Source of the DNA: Tanypteryx hageni
Lineage: Eukaryota; Arthropoda; Insecta; Odonata; Petaluridae
NCBI GenBank assembly: GCA_028673005.1
Contig: CM054115.1
Coordinates: 8,405,654 to 8,469,653 of the forward strand
DNA: 64,000 nucleotides
Direction: 5' to 3'
The notes under the pieces are model-generated. The model saw nothing but the letters and a program-made list of their open reading frames with translations. It was not told the origin of the DNA and made no database searches. The first letter of the stretch is position 1. Each line of letters begins with the position of its first letter. Positions 35,800 to 46,620 of this stretch are shown piece after piece. The position numbers and the translations under genes are program-made.

Positions 35800-36777
35800 A
35801 TATACAACTATAATTGCCAAAAACTATTTTTAGAAAAATATTTCCATTTATTCGAGTCGAAACTACATTTGGTAAATTCCATACATCAAGAACATGAATT
35901 TGCATCTGTTGGATTGAACTGCATACCACTCATTGAGAGACAAGCCAGCTACCACTGATGGTGAATATGTTAATAATGTAATTATTTATTTTGTCCTCAT
36001 AACTATACAAAATTAATAAATACCTCGTCATATGTAAATATTATTTTTTCAACAAGATTAGAAAAAAGTTACAATATTACAGTTGTAAAAAACCAATCAA
36101 ATATCAATTGACATCATCAGAGGCAGGAATTGGAGGTAGAAATATATTTATAAATAATTCTGGTTGAATATAAATGTTTTTGGAAAAGTTATGCCTCATC
36201 CAGTTGCTAATACTAAACAGTGAATGAAAAAAGATGTTAAAGTAAATGTATATGTAACAAAGTACTTGGTGTGCAGCATTACATTTGGAATTGTATAGAA
36301 GGGAAGGATATGGCTGTGTTTTATTATTCTCAAGCTATGACCATAGCAAATAAATTTATATATGGTTGTGAGACATAATGGCTGGATTTGTTACACTTTC
36401 AGTTACTTGAAACCGAAAAAAAGCTGTCATTCTCATGTATAACGCTCTCATGTATAATACACACCCATACTTTTTGCCAGAAATCCAGACTTTTTCGTTT
36501 ACCCTGTGTGCATGCAACCTAGATTTGAGGAGTACAAGAATGAAATTTTAGAATGATATTGTCATGTTAGGTATTTAATACAGTACCATAAATAAATAAA
36601 TACAGACCCTCTCCAGGTTATGCAAGGTGTTACGCAAATTTGACTACGTAAAAACCTCCAAATATAAATTTTTAAAATCCTAATTTGCTTACAAGGCAAA
36701 ATGTTTCAGGCTTAAAGGTCAAATGTTGTTTGAAGTTTAAGCACATGAATTTATTTTAAATTTATCAAACTATACAT

Positions 36778-36780
<3 letters not shown>
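35800..36780. other. Intron DNA, nothing firm
   Basis: AT-rich. Around 36440-36490, TGTATAATACACACCCATAC resembles a decayed pogo/Tigger terminus of the type at 39840-39890, but no pairing end is proven. No coding sequence. Confidence 0.35.

Positions 36781-36843
<63 letters not shown>
36781..36843. repeat. (TA)n microsatellite
   Basis: About 31 uninterrupted TA units. Confidence 0.95.
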
Positions 36844-36845
<2 letters not shown>

Positions 36846-36861
36846 TATTTAATGACAGTAG

Positions 36862-37383
36862 CGTATTAGCCCGAATATAATGCGACCCCGAATATAGTGC
36901 GACCCCAAGTATTTTGAAAGGAATTTTAGAAAAAGACGATAAACATTTAATTTTCTCTATTTTGCCCATTTAAATTACCTGTAAACTCATAAATTATGTA
37001 CTAAAGGGGGGTAATGTGACGCCACGTTTAGACGGTCCTCGTTTTCTAATGTTGAGTGTCGCGACCCTGCGTGAAGTTGTGCCGGTGCTGTGGTTGCTGC
37101 AATTTGACCTTGATTTATTTTCAAGTCTCCTCAGACCACTACCGAGTATATTTGTACAATGTAGCATCGTAACATGAACGTCCAATTCACTCACAGTGTA
37201 GCAATTATAAAAATATGCGCTGAAACACGCGTCATGAAACGCGCCGATACGCAGTTATTTTTTAAAGATACAAGTATTCGAATATAGTACGAATGCAACA
37301 AGTACTCGAATATAGTGTGAATGCGACTTTCAAAGGTACATATTGAGGAAAAAAACATCGCACTATATTCAGGTCAATACGGT
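36862..37383. mobile_element. pogo/Tigger-like MITE
   Basis: Left end CGTATTAGCCCGAATATAAT then GCGACC; the right end, read inward, is CCGTATTGACCTGAATATAG then TGCGA. CGAATATAGTGCGA-like motifs are repeated inside both ends. 522 bp, non-coding. Confidence 0.7.
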
Positions 37384-37496
37384 ATTTAACACGAAATCTT
37401 AAATTCCATTACATATCGTTGTATATCGTGGTTGCCTTCTTTGCATATGTATTTGATGCTGAAGATGATGAGGAAGGTGGATTCTATAGGTTTTTA

Positions 37497-38280
37497 ATTG
37501 CTTACCTTGTTATTATTATTATTATTTATTTTTAATTCCATAAAAATTGCATACACAAAGCATGTACAATTGTCAGGAGCCATCATAAAGGACCTTAACA
37601 TAACATATATACTATGAAAGTTACATATAAAAGCAAAACATGCAAAATATACAAAGTAAGTACATAGTTACATATGCTACAATTTCTTCCTGTTGCAGAT
37701 AATGTGTAAAAAGCACTGTCTATGTTTCATATTATATAATCGTGCAAGTAGCCTTCATCAGAAATACTTCTAAAAAGGACATTCACCATATATGTTTGAA
37801 AGGAAGAAAACATGTTAAAACTACAATCTCAAAATACAGCAATATTTAAATATAAAACAAGTAAATTACATGTTAGAATTTCTTCCTGTTGCATGTTTTT
37901 GGAGTAGCATACATAAATAAATTCATCAACTGAGTAAAAGGCATTCTCCAATAGGAATTTGTACATTTTATTCTTAAAATCTTTTTCTGATCTGCTAGTC
38001 TTAAGGTTGGGAGATAGGATGTTGAACCATTGAATACCTTTATATTTGGGAAGGATTTCATACAATTTTAGTCTATGTTGGATAAGACCGTAAGAGGACT
38101 TGCCTCTAGTAAAGTGTTCATGGACATCTTTATTACATATATAGCTAAATGTAGTAAAGTTCTATATATTACAATGGAGGGGAGCATCAGTAGTTTAATG
38201 TCAACAAAAGCCTGCCTACATGTTTGTTTTGGGAGTAAGTTTGCTATATAGCATATTGCTTTGACCAATGTGGTGACCAC
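37497..38280 (-). pseudogene. LINE 3' end: ORF2 C-terminus and 3' UTR (Jockey/CR1-like)
   Basis: On the - strand, CRQAFVDIKLLMLPSIVIYR (about 38225-38165) is followed by LKLYEILPKYKGIQWFN-like sequence and RSEKDFKNKMYKFLLENAFY, SVDEFIYV. These C-terminal ORF2 blocks are frequent in insect non-LTR retrotransposons. The 3' UTR ends TGTATGCAATTTTTATGG and a (TAA)n tail at about 37497-37530. It is strongly 5'-truncated, with frameshifts. Confidence 0.7.
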
Positions 38281-38289
38281 CCGAAAAAT

Positions 38290-38783
38290 GAAGCCTTCAT
38301 GTCTGGTCACTACAAAGGTATGCAGACCCGAATAGGCAGCTTCAATAAATTCACAGTGTATTTGTCCTGCTTTGGGCATCCTTTAAATCTTATGGGAAAG
38401 GATGCCGCTAATTCATGCAGTGGGACTGTTGGATTGTTTGATTTTGTGCAATCATTATATGTTTTCTTCACTAGCTCTGCTGGGTGGTATAAGAAACTGA
38501 AAGATTGATTCAAAGGAAAGCTGCCTTAATTTCAATGCTGAAGAAATTGTGTGAAACGCATTGGTCATGCTGTGCAGATGCTTGTCCAGCTCTCCTAGAT
38601 GGATACATGCATATAATGGACATTTTGTTGGAGATGTCAGAAGACTGTTTTGAATGTCGCAATACTGACAGTAATACCTTATGCAACGCAAATTTCGAGG
38701 ATGCATTTTCATTATTATGCTTTAATACATGTCTACTCACAGTGACTACAGTTTCGGCATGTTTGAGATGTTTTAGTTCCTAA
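38290..38783 (+). pseudogene. hAT-type (ZMYM1-like) transposase fragment
   Basis: Reads MSGHYKGMQTRIGSFNKF, then CFGHPLNLMGKDAANSC, VGLFDFVQSLYVFFTSSAGW, and after a shift LKKLCETHWSCCADACPALL and GYMHIMDILLEMSED. This order (GxxxGMQ, C..H.LNLV, TRWS.RADA) matches the hAT-derived transposases often annotated as zinc finger MYM-type protein 1-like. The N-terminus is cut by the neighbouring LINE and the C-terminus is missing. Confidence 0.75.
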
Positions 38784-38855
38784 TGAGCCCATTGAATAGT
38801 ATGATTAATGCCATGTAACAGTAGAATCCTTGTAGATGTCATAAATATTTTATAT

Positions 38856-39068
38856 GGTACATTTGCAATATCTGGGCGCAGGTCATGATAGTACTGATAG
38901 CGACAAGAAATGGAACAACTACTTCATTGGAACAGGGTTAGATCAGGGAAATTTGACATACTACTCAGCCCATCCTCCTTCGTTTTCCAGTCCAACCCTG
39001 TTCCAATGAAGTAGTAGTTCCATTTCTTGTCGCTGCCATGACCTTTGCCCAGATATTGCCAAAGTACC
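38856..39068. repeat. Short fold-back with ~75-85-bp arms
   Basis: Left arm 38856-38940 and right arm 38993-39068 are near-perfect inverted copies (for example CGACAAGAAATGGAAC and its complement; GGTACATTTGCAATATCTGG and its complement), with a loop of about 52 bp. Confidence 0.85.
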
Positions 39069-39236
39069 TTTTATACATATCTAGGATAAATAAAGTTATA
39101 TGTATTGAGATTGCAATTGCTACAAAAGTGATAAGATATGCCTATGCTATTAGTTATAAGCTTCAGGCAATATGCAAAAATGCATGGAGATCGAGCAGCA
39201 GCATGTCATTTCAGTCCACCTTCTTCAAAAAAAAAT

Positions 39237-40665
39237 TATCTGTGAATGGAGAAAACAAGGAAAAACTAAAGCTGATGGGATAATACAAACAGTCTTCATA
39301 AGGTTGGTCTTAAATGGCTATAACTAGAGGAGGAAGTGATAGAACAGTAGAACAGAGGAAGTTAGGTATTGCTATATCGATCAAAATCGTTATGCATGAG
39401 GGAAAAAGTGTTGCAGAAGAAAAAGGACTAGTTGTGCACATGTATCATTATTACATATGCATTTATTTTATTATTTATCCCATTATATTAAATAATAATC
39501 TTGCACTTAAGTTTAAGTAAGTACTTTTGGTAAAGGGTATCGGTAGGTGTGATGTGTGCGGCCCACTCCAACAGTTTTAATTAATACGACTGCCGAGTTC
39601 ATGCAGGGCACATTTAGCTGTACAAGTCTCAAAACAATTATTTATGTTTTAGATCATCCCTATTTATTTTACAAATTAAGTTTATCTAAAACATTACATT
39701 TAACTGTTATCATGCCATAATATTATCTATAAATGTTGCCAGTTACCGACTTAATCATGGCTGGAAATGATACATGACGTGGCCCTTCCTAAATGACTTG
39801 GTGAACCAAAATACTTTTTTCCTATAATATCTTGTAAAAAATCAGGGTGTGTCTTATACCCTGGTGCATCTTATATGCCAAGAAATACAGTATATGAAAA
39901 CAAAATAACATTATATTATATCTTCATCAAAATTTTCCATTTCTTTTGTGAACAAAACATCATTTCTGTGTAAAAGCTATAAATATAACCATAGATATTT
40001 TTACAATTGAAACATACATCAGCAAAGGCAGGGAGACATTTCACCGGCCAGCTCCTTTTTGTTTCCCAATGCTGTCGTTCACATGCACTAAAATATTTCG
40101 GCTCATTGGTTTCATCCTTTTCTGAGTGCCTATATTTGGCAGATGATTAGTAGAAATGTGGCCTCTAATTTTAGAAGTTGTACAGCCCTGCATTAAACAA
40201 AGTCAATAGTGTTATGGGCCCCCTATCTTCCGTGGGCTCTGGGCAATTGCCCCTTTTACCCCCTTAGATAAGACGGTCCTGATAATTGCTTTGAAACTTG
40301 TATAGCCTAATGTGTCCAGCATGCACTCAGCAGTCCTATTAATTAGGTTGTTGGAGTGTGCTTCACACGTTGCACATATACTCACACCTTACCAATTGTA
40401 CTTATTTCAACTTAAGTACAAGATGTGATTTTAATTCCTAATAAATGTAATGCGCATGAAATAACGATACACATGCTCAACTAGTCCTTTCCTTTTGCAA
40501 CTGTTTTTGCCTCATACATAACCATTTTGATTGAAACAGCAATAACTGACTTCTTCTGTTCTTCTATCCATTTTTTCACTTCTCTAGTTGTGGCCATTTA
40601 GGACAAAGCTTATGAAGACTATGTTTCTCTTTACTTGTCACCTTCAGTTTTTCCTCCTTTTTTCT
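39237..40665. repeat. Inverted pair of pogo-type DNA-binding-domain fragments
   Basis: Left arm 39237-39650 (+) and right arm 40265-40665 (-) are diverged inverted copies. Right-arm protein, - strand: IMICDWRKKEEKLKVTSKEK, LCPKWPQLEKW, WIEEQKK and SIKMVMYEAKTVAKGK, an N-terminal HTH typical of pogo/Tigger transposases. Left arm: IICEWRKQGK and IAISIKIVMHEGKSVAEEKG. The spacer holds a decayed pogo end (about 39840-39888, GTGTCTTATACCCTGGTGCA, ATACAGTA). Confidence 0.7.
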
Positions 40666-41160
40666 CCAATCACAGATCATTATTTCAATGGGACTTATAC
40701 CAAAATTACATTCTACTGCTTGGTTTCCACGTATTTTTGTTAATTGAATCACCTGAAGGTTTTTGCTAATATCTTTTTACTGTTTTAGTCATTGTGATCT
40801 CAATACACATAACAGTACAGTCAGACCCTGAGTTAGGTGATTTTGTGTTATGCTGATTCACGTATATGCATTTCATAAAATGTGCCCATTCTTCAATTTA
40901 CACGTTACCTCACTTCACGTTTACACATAACGTGGTTTTCATTTGCCTTGCAGCCTGAGTCTGCTGCACAAGCCACTCATTGCATACCATGCCATGAGTC
41001 TACTGCGCAGCTAGTCAATGAATACCATGCTGTGAGTTTACTGCGCAGCTACTCAGTATGCCAAAATCCTAGTTATTCAAGTTACCAGTTTCTACAGTGC
41101 TAGATTTTCATGGATTTTCCATCATTTTTAGGTTAATTTTACTCTTCAAAAAGTGTATAA

Positions 41161-42848
41161 ATGGCATCAAAGAACTCTTGCGATGTTGTGCCCAAGAGAG
41201 TGCACAAGTCTATTACATTGGCCAGTAAAAAAGAAATTCAAGTAAGTTAGAAGGCTATAGTGTTGTGTCGATTTCCCACCATTACAATCTAAATGAGTTG
41301 ACTTTGTGCACCATTAAAAAAGCGAGGAAGAAATTAGAGATTCCATTAAAACAACAACCCTTATTAGTTCAAAAGTGTCTTTGGTGACAATTATTCCTCA
41401 TTTAGGTAAGTTGGAGAAACTCCTTTATCTTTAGATCAATGAAATAATAAGTGTGATAGTTGTCAATGGCAGCACAATTAGAGCTATAGCTTTGTCTCTT
41501 TCTGAACACGTAACCGGAATCCAAGGAAAAAGTAGTGATGCAAAGCCATTCAATGCAAGCAGAGGTTGGCTGTACAGATTTGCTCATTACTATAATCTGC
41601 GGAATGTCAAGGTGAAGCAGGATCTCCCAATATGGAGAGTACTAATATTTTTAGGCCAGAATTTTTAAAATTAGTTAAAGAGAATGGCTATGAGCCTGCC
41701 TGAGTTTTTAACTGTGATGAAACGGCTGTTTTCAAGAAAATGGGCAACAGAACTTATTTAACAAAAGAACAAAGTGTGACCAGTGGTTTCAAGCCTTTTA
41801 AGGATAGACTAATGCTTTTGTTTTGCACAAATGCCTCGAGGGACTTTAAGTGTAAGCCTGTTTTAGTGTACCGTGCTGAAAACCCATGTACTCTGAAGGG
41901 TAAAAGCAAATAGTGTTTGCAGGTGGTGTGGCATTCCAATAAAAAGCCCGGGTGACACATGTGATTTTTGAGGACTGGCTGCAGAACTTGTTTGTGCCGG
42001 AAGTGAAGAAGTTCCTTGCGCAAAATAATCTCGCGTTCAGGGTTCTTCTATTGATGGACAATGCAACCTGTCACACATCAGAGTCATTGCCCTTTGTCAA
42101 TCCCAATGTGTCTGTTATGTTTTTGCCTTCAAACACAACATCCATTTTACAACCTTTGGACATGGGTGTTATCAAGACTTTCAAGTCTTATTACATCAGG
42201 AGGCTCTACAAACTGGCACTGAGTGCAATTGCCATAGAAAAAGTAGATAATCTTACACAATTTTGGAATGGCTACAATATTTCAGACTGCATTAATATCC
42301 AAGAGACTTGGGAAGAGGTCAAGCCTTCAGCTTTGAATGCATGTGGGCACCAACTCTGGCTTGAGGTGGTCAAGGACTTTACAAGATTAACCACCATCAA
42401 CAAGGAAGTCAGAGGCATAGTGAATCTGGCCAAACAGCTGGGAAGAGAGAGATTCAACAACATTGAGGATGAGGAGGTGGTCAAGCTGGTCAATTCCCAT
42501 AAAGAAGAACCTACCAATGAGAAGCTTGAGCAGCTTCAAGCATCTGGCAGTGCCAGTGATGAAGAGGAAGAGACAGAGCCTTGTAAGCCTGCCATCACTG
42601 CTAAAGCAATACAGGAGTTCCTGTGCAAGGCTTAAAGTTTGAGTGAAGAGATCATAGAGTTTGACCCCATCACAGAAAGGAGTCTCAACTTTAAGAGGGG
42701 ATTTGAACAACTCCTTTTATTTTACAAGGAGCTCCATAAGGAATTGAACAGGAATGCGAAGCAGCAGAGGATCACCTCCTTCTTCAAATCTACATCTTTG
42801 GAGCCAGAAGACCCTGCTAAGACTAATGTACCTCCATCAGATGAATAA
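41161..42848 (+). pseudogene. Tigger transposase pseudogene
   Basis: Begins MASKNSCDVVPKRVHKSITL (HTH_psq/CENP-B N-terminal domain). A second DNA-binding block includes SSDAKPFNASRGWLYRFAHY. The catalytic DDE_1 domain keeps all three acidic residues: VFNCDETAVF, LLLMDNATCHTSESLPF and TTSILQPLDMGVIKTFKSYY. The tail has LAKQLGRERFNNIEDEEVVK. Frame changes occur near 41250, 41670 and 41940, with stops at 41700-41702, 41911-41913 and 42633-42635. The final stop is at 42848. The order and length match TIGD-type proteins (~560 residues). Confidence 0.92.
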
Positions 42849-43470
42849 TTTTTAAATAAATATTTGTTAATTATTTTTGTTTAATCATAATTTTTTTTAA
42901 ATAGAAAGGAGAATCAACTTTTAGAGGGAATTTGAACAACTCCTTTCATGTTACATGGAGTTCCAGAGTGTAGTGGTTAGGATGCTGGTTGCTACTCGAA
43001 AAGGCAGCTGGCACAAATCCTGCGAAAGTAGGATTTATTCCTAGGTCGACCGGCCCCCTGTTTGTGTGGTTTGAGGAGACCATGCAAAGTCAGCGTTCTG
43101 TGCTTCGGAAGGAATGTTAAGCTGTTGGCCCCCTTGGTGCTCTTCGTTAAGTGTAGGCTAATGCTAGTACCGGGTTTCCCTCCTTCCTTGTGATTGTGTT
43201 CAGTGTGGAAGGAGTTATGTCTATAATAATCCAAGAGGTTGATTAGCCAAAAATACACACACACACACACACAGAGTTTCAGAAGAACTTTACCAGGAAT
43301 GTGAAGTAGCCAAGGATCACCTCCTTCAAACCTGCCTCTTTGGAGAATGCCAGCACCTCAAAGGAGGAGGAGCCAGATTACCCAATTGAAACTATGAACC
43401 TCTATCAGATAAAAAATTTATAAATAAATATTTGTTAATTATTTTTGTTTAATCATTTTTTATTAAATAA
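42673..43470 (+). repeat. Tandem duplication of the Tigger 3' end
   Basis: Copy one (42673-42893) and copy two (42902-43470, including the SINE) share AACTCCTTT, AGGATCACCTCCTTC, a TCAGAT-AA stop region and AAATAAATATTTGTTAATTA. Copy two starts at AGGAGAATCAACTTTTAGAG. The duplication came before the SINE insertion, because only copy two is interrupted. Confidence 0.8.
42963..43275 (+). repeat. Full-length tRNA-derived SINE with (CA)n tail
   Basis: The head GTGTAGTGGTTAGGATGCTG matches a tRNA A-box region. The body has GTGTGGTTTGAGGAGACCAT, TTGGTGCTCTTCGTTAAGTG and TACCGGGTTTCCCTCC, and the end is ATAATCCAAGAGG then (CA)n. Flanking GGAGTTCCAGAG and AGAGTTTCAGAA look like a decayed duplication. 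Related pieces: 24533-24607, 57218-57302, 62325-62535, 63408-63542. Confidence 0.8.
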
Positions 43471-43908
43471 GTTTATCGAATCTTTTCCCAGGTCCCTATC
43501 CCCTTCTTTTATATAGACTTAATGTCCCGAGTTATGTGGTTTCAACTTCCACAGTGTTTTCCAGGAATGTATCCCCCACATAACTTGGGATCCGACTGTA
43601 TTTATACTAGATATTTATAAAGCTTTCACAAAATCAATTGGAATTATAATGTTTCTTGGCATAAATTGCACTACTCAACAGTCTCATTAAGATTTAAACA
43701 CCTCAACTAACATAGCAAATGCACAAAAATTGTAATTACTGATCAGACAGTACTCATGATAAAGCACTATAATGAAAATGTGTCATCCAAATTCATGTTG
43801 TACTTTTTATAATTTTTTCATTTTGAGCATTCTAGAGCTATGCAACAGATTAGCCTTCCCCCCTCTAATCATTAAACCTATTTTTTTTAATACATTGAAC
43901 TACACCAG

Positions 43909-44202
43909 GTGGCAGAGGAGACCTCCCATCTAGCTCCGCATGGAGTACCCAGCAATCCCATCCCGCGTGCTCTCTCCAGCACCCGACTTCATGAAATGGC
44001 TAGTGGTGCTCCAGGAGGAAGTGCAGGGTCAGATGCTGGAGGATATGGAGCGACTTATTCCACATCAGGAGGAGGGAACCTAGATGTTCCTGGAGGTCTG
44101 TTTGCTTCTTTAGATTTTGATGCCAAAATAAAATACAAATCATTGGAAAAACATCAAAATTTATTCAATTTCATGATTTTTCTTTACAAATTTTCAGTTT
44201 AG
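43909..44202 (+). CDS. MFSD6: MFSD6-like transporter, third visible exon (C-terminal tail)
   Basis: Acceptor ACTACACCAG ends at 43908. The frame VAEETSHLAPHGVPSNPIPR continues directly from DPRQ of the previous exon (phase 0 to 0). The tail SSTRLHEMASGAPGGSAGSD and GGYGATYSTSGGGNLDVPG is Gly/Ser-rich, as in insect MFSD6 cytosolic tails. The right boundary is uncertain: the frame runs to a stop at 44200-44202 (LFNFMIFLYKFSV), but GGAG|GTCTGT at about 44095 could be a donor to a further exon outside the window. AATAAA occurs near 44313. Confidence 0.8.
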   Translation: MAEETSHLAPHGVPSNPIPRALSSTRLHEMASGAPGGSAGSDAGGYGATYSTSGGGNLDVPGGLFASLDFDAKIKYKSLEKHQNLFNFMIFLYKFSV

Positions 44203-45100
44203 CACTTTTCATTTAGAGAACTACCTCAAGCTGCACAGCCACCAATTTTGCTTAGCCCAGTTTTTAAACTCATTAAAAATATTTCAGTCAGACTAGGAAG
44301 TTATAAGAATGAATAAAGAAATCATTGCTTAATACAAGGTAACTAAATTGCTGCAAGCTGAGAGCAAGATGATATGCAAATATAACCTTAAATGTACACT
44401 TAACTACATGATCTGTAGGAGGCAGATGCCACATAGATGTTAAATTTTCAAATTTTTACAAATATTTTTAAAATGATTTGTTATTATTTGTCTGCTGTCA
44501 CTGAAGGATTACTGTTGCCTTTCTAATAAATATAAAAAATTGTTAGTCCTTATATTAAAATAACTCAGCTTTGAACACAACCCTATCATATCATCAATTC
44601 CCATGGGAAATCTACCTATATAGGGTGATCAGATTCTGATGAAGCACAATTGTGAAAAAACTAGTTTTTAAGATGAAACTCAGGGACATAACCAGGACGA
44701 AGGGAATTGTGCTATTTTTTAAATTATGAGTTATTAAATCTGAAATAAAAAAGTTTGGGAAAGACTAAATATGTCACTGTCTTGGGCATCATAAAATGAC
44801 TTTTACCATTGTTCGAATAAATTCTCCAAATATATTCATTTAGTTGGATTCTGCCTATTAACATACATGTGGATACTCTGCAGAATGTTTCAGTAGGTGT
44901 CCTCCTGACTGGCTCCATTAATGCTACTTTTAGATAAAAACAGTACCAGGCATGGAGGGAAATATTATGTCCAGCTTTCATTTTTATTTTCTTAGAATTA
45001 GTGCTTGGTGAACATCCATCCATCAGTGTTTCTTCCAACACTTCTAAAGTCCAAGTTCCTTGCATAGATTTTTATTTGGTAGATTGATCTTCTTTGCTTC
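44203..45100. other. Downstream of the last visible exon
   Basis: AT-rich. It either contains the MFSD6 3' UTR (AATAAA near 44313) or is intron. A 113-codon - strand frame (44724-45065) has no recognised similarity. Confidence 0.35.
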
Positions 45101-45103
45101 ATC

Positions 45104-45210
45104 TTCAATGTACATTAAAACCTTGTTAATTCAAAGTATTCAGGGGTGAAAAATCGGACTTCGAATTATGCAATTTCGAATTATGCAATTTTTCAAAGAA
45201 GGTCTTACCT
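45104..45210. repeat. Isolated pogo/Tigger-like terminus
   Basis: ACATTAAAACCTTGTTAATT and two copies of TTCGAATTATGCAATTT resemble the ends of Tigger-type elements that begin CAGTAAAACCTCGTTAATTC. No matching opposite end found. Confidence 0.45.
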
Positions 45211-45511
45211 GTTAGGTGAGAAGTTGAAGTATTTTTTCAATCCCATATTCAAAGTAGTATTTGAGTAAATTACCTATTATTCTTTCAATCGATCATGGAA
45301 GCTATTTAATCAATTTCTATTTTTTAAAAGTGTACGGAATACTTCATATCTACTGTTTTATCTTCAATTTCAACAACTTCATCATTAGTATTTCCAGTAA
45401 ACACCTTTAAATTAAAATTTTAAACACAAATAAAGATGCTGCAATCATGTGGTGACAGGGGGGATGAGTTTTTATATTTTCGTAATACAAAAAAATTCAA
45501 ATGCTTTTACC

Positions 45512-45957
45512 TTAGTAATTCTGTTTTGTGTGATAAGGTTCGAAGCATTCCAAGCACAAACCAACTCCACATGGTTCACACCAGTACACCATATCCCTCC
45601 TTTTCCTATGTTTAGCACAAACAGCATACCTTTTTTGTGGCTTTGCTTTCTTAGCAGGAATCCTCTTCAAAAAATGTCTGTGGGTTGTGTTGTGTGTGAG
45701 TTGTGGCACTAAATTGTCTGATGAATGATGGCCTTGACCACAATGCACAGATACTTGGGTGTATTTCACAAAATCCCTCCATTAGTTGCACTCGAAATAA
45801 GAGGTGGTCCATTTGCTTCCCTGTGTTCAAAAGTCTCCTAAATAGTTTCATATACCATTTGTTATGTCGTTTCCTTTCAATCAAATATGTATGCAGCAGC
45901 TGGTCTTTTAGATCCACCCAACCCATACATTTATTATAGTCTAACACAATAATCCTG
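45512..45957 (-). pseudogene. piggyBac transposase, third-aspartate region and C-terminal CRD
   Basis: Starts with VLDYNKCMGWVDLKDQLLHT (third catalytic D; the usual MGGVD reads MGWVD) and YLIERKRHNKWYMKLFRRLL. A frameshift leads to a C-terminal frame with KRYAVCAKHRKRRDMVYWCE, CGVGLCLECFEPYHT, a cysteine-rich zinc domain, and a stop at 45512. Confidence 0.85.
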
Positions 45958-46335
45958 ATGCATTTCATCCACTAAGTGTGCATCTTCAGGGGAGCTTACA
46001 ACGATAGTGACTGGAAGTCACTTTGAAATAACTTGCATCCTGAGGATAACAGTTTCTCTTTCAATGCACAAAATTAAAGCTCTGTTAGACTAAAATAGCT
46101 AATCAATGTAACAAACTCCTTCAGCCATAAAAAATGAACAATAATCCCAATGCATTTCACCCACTAAGTGGGAATCAGTGACTGTGACAGTGACTGGAAG
46201 TCACTGTCATTGTAAGTTCCTCTGAAGATGCCCACTTAGTGGGTGAAATGCATCAGGATTATTGTTAATTCTTTTATGGCTGAAGGAGTTTGTTACATTG
46301 ATTAGAATTGAGCCATAAGTCAACATAGCCACCAA
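45958..46335. mobile_element. Palindromic MITE inside piggyBac
   Basis: Arms AATCAATGTAACAAACTCCT (about 46095) and its complement ending near 46305, plus CACCCACTAAGTGGG-type blocks at about 45972, 46160 and 46235. GTGACTGGAAGTCAC is itself a palindrome and occurs twice. It separates the piggyBac reading frame between HKPICVL and VLDYNK. Confidence 0.7.
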
Positions 46336-46620
46336 CCTTCATAATACACAAATGGGTTTATGAGTCTCTTTGCCACCTTTTACTATGATCCTCATCTTGT
46401 CACAGTGGAATGTGGAAATCATTGTGATGATTTTTTTGTCCCTCCTCTTGAGTACTGAAACAAGGTAAGAATGTTTTCCAAATACTTCATTTTTTTGGAT
46501 CTTCTTCTCTTTCACATATTGTGGGGCATTTTTCCTATTCAATAGTATTGTTCCAATGCAATCAGTGTGATAAGAAACTTTTAGATTTTGGTCCCTAATC
46601 AACGCTAAACAGAAATCCCC
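46336..46620 (-). pseudogene. piggyBac transposase, middle fragment
   Basis: Reads VSYHTDCIGTILLNRKNAPQ, KIQKNEVFGKHSYLVSVLKR and MISTFHCDKMRIIVKGGKET, HKPICVL, corresponding to the region between the second and third catalytic aspartates. In frame from 46620 to the MITE boundary. Confidence 0.85.

Larger units (their letters stand above)
40818..43598 (+). mobile_element. Tigger (pogo family) transposon with TA duplication
   Basis: TA at 40816-40817 and 43599-43600. TIRs: CAGTCAGACCCTGAGTTAGG and, read inward from the right, CAGTCGGATCCCAAGTTATG. It encodes a Tigger transposase (41161-42848). The 3' part is tandemly duplicated and one copy holds a SINE. Confidence 0.92.

Noticed and set aside
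44724..45065. 113-codon - strand frame
   Set aside because: No recognised domain, and the composition is like random AT-rich DNA.
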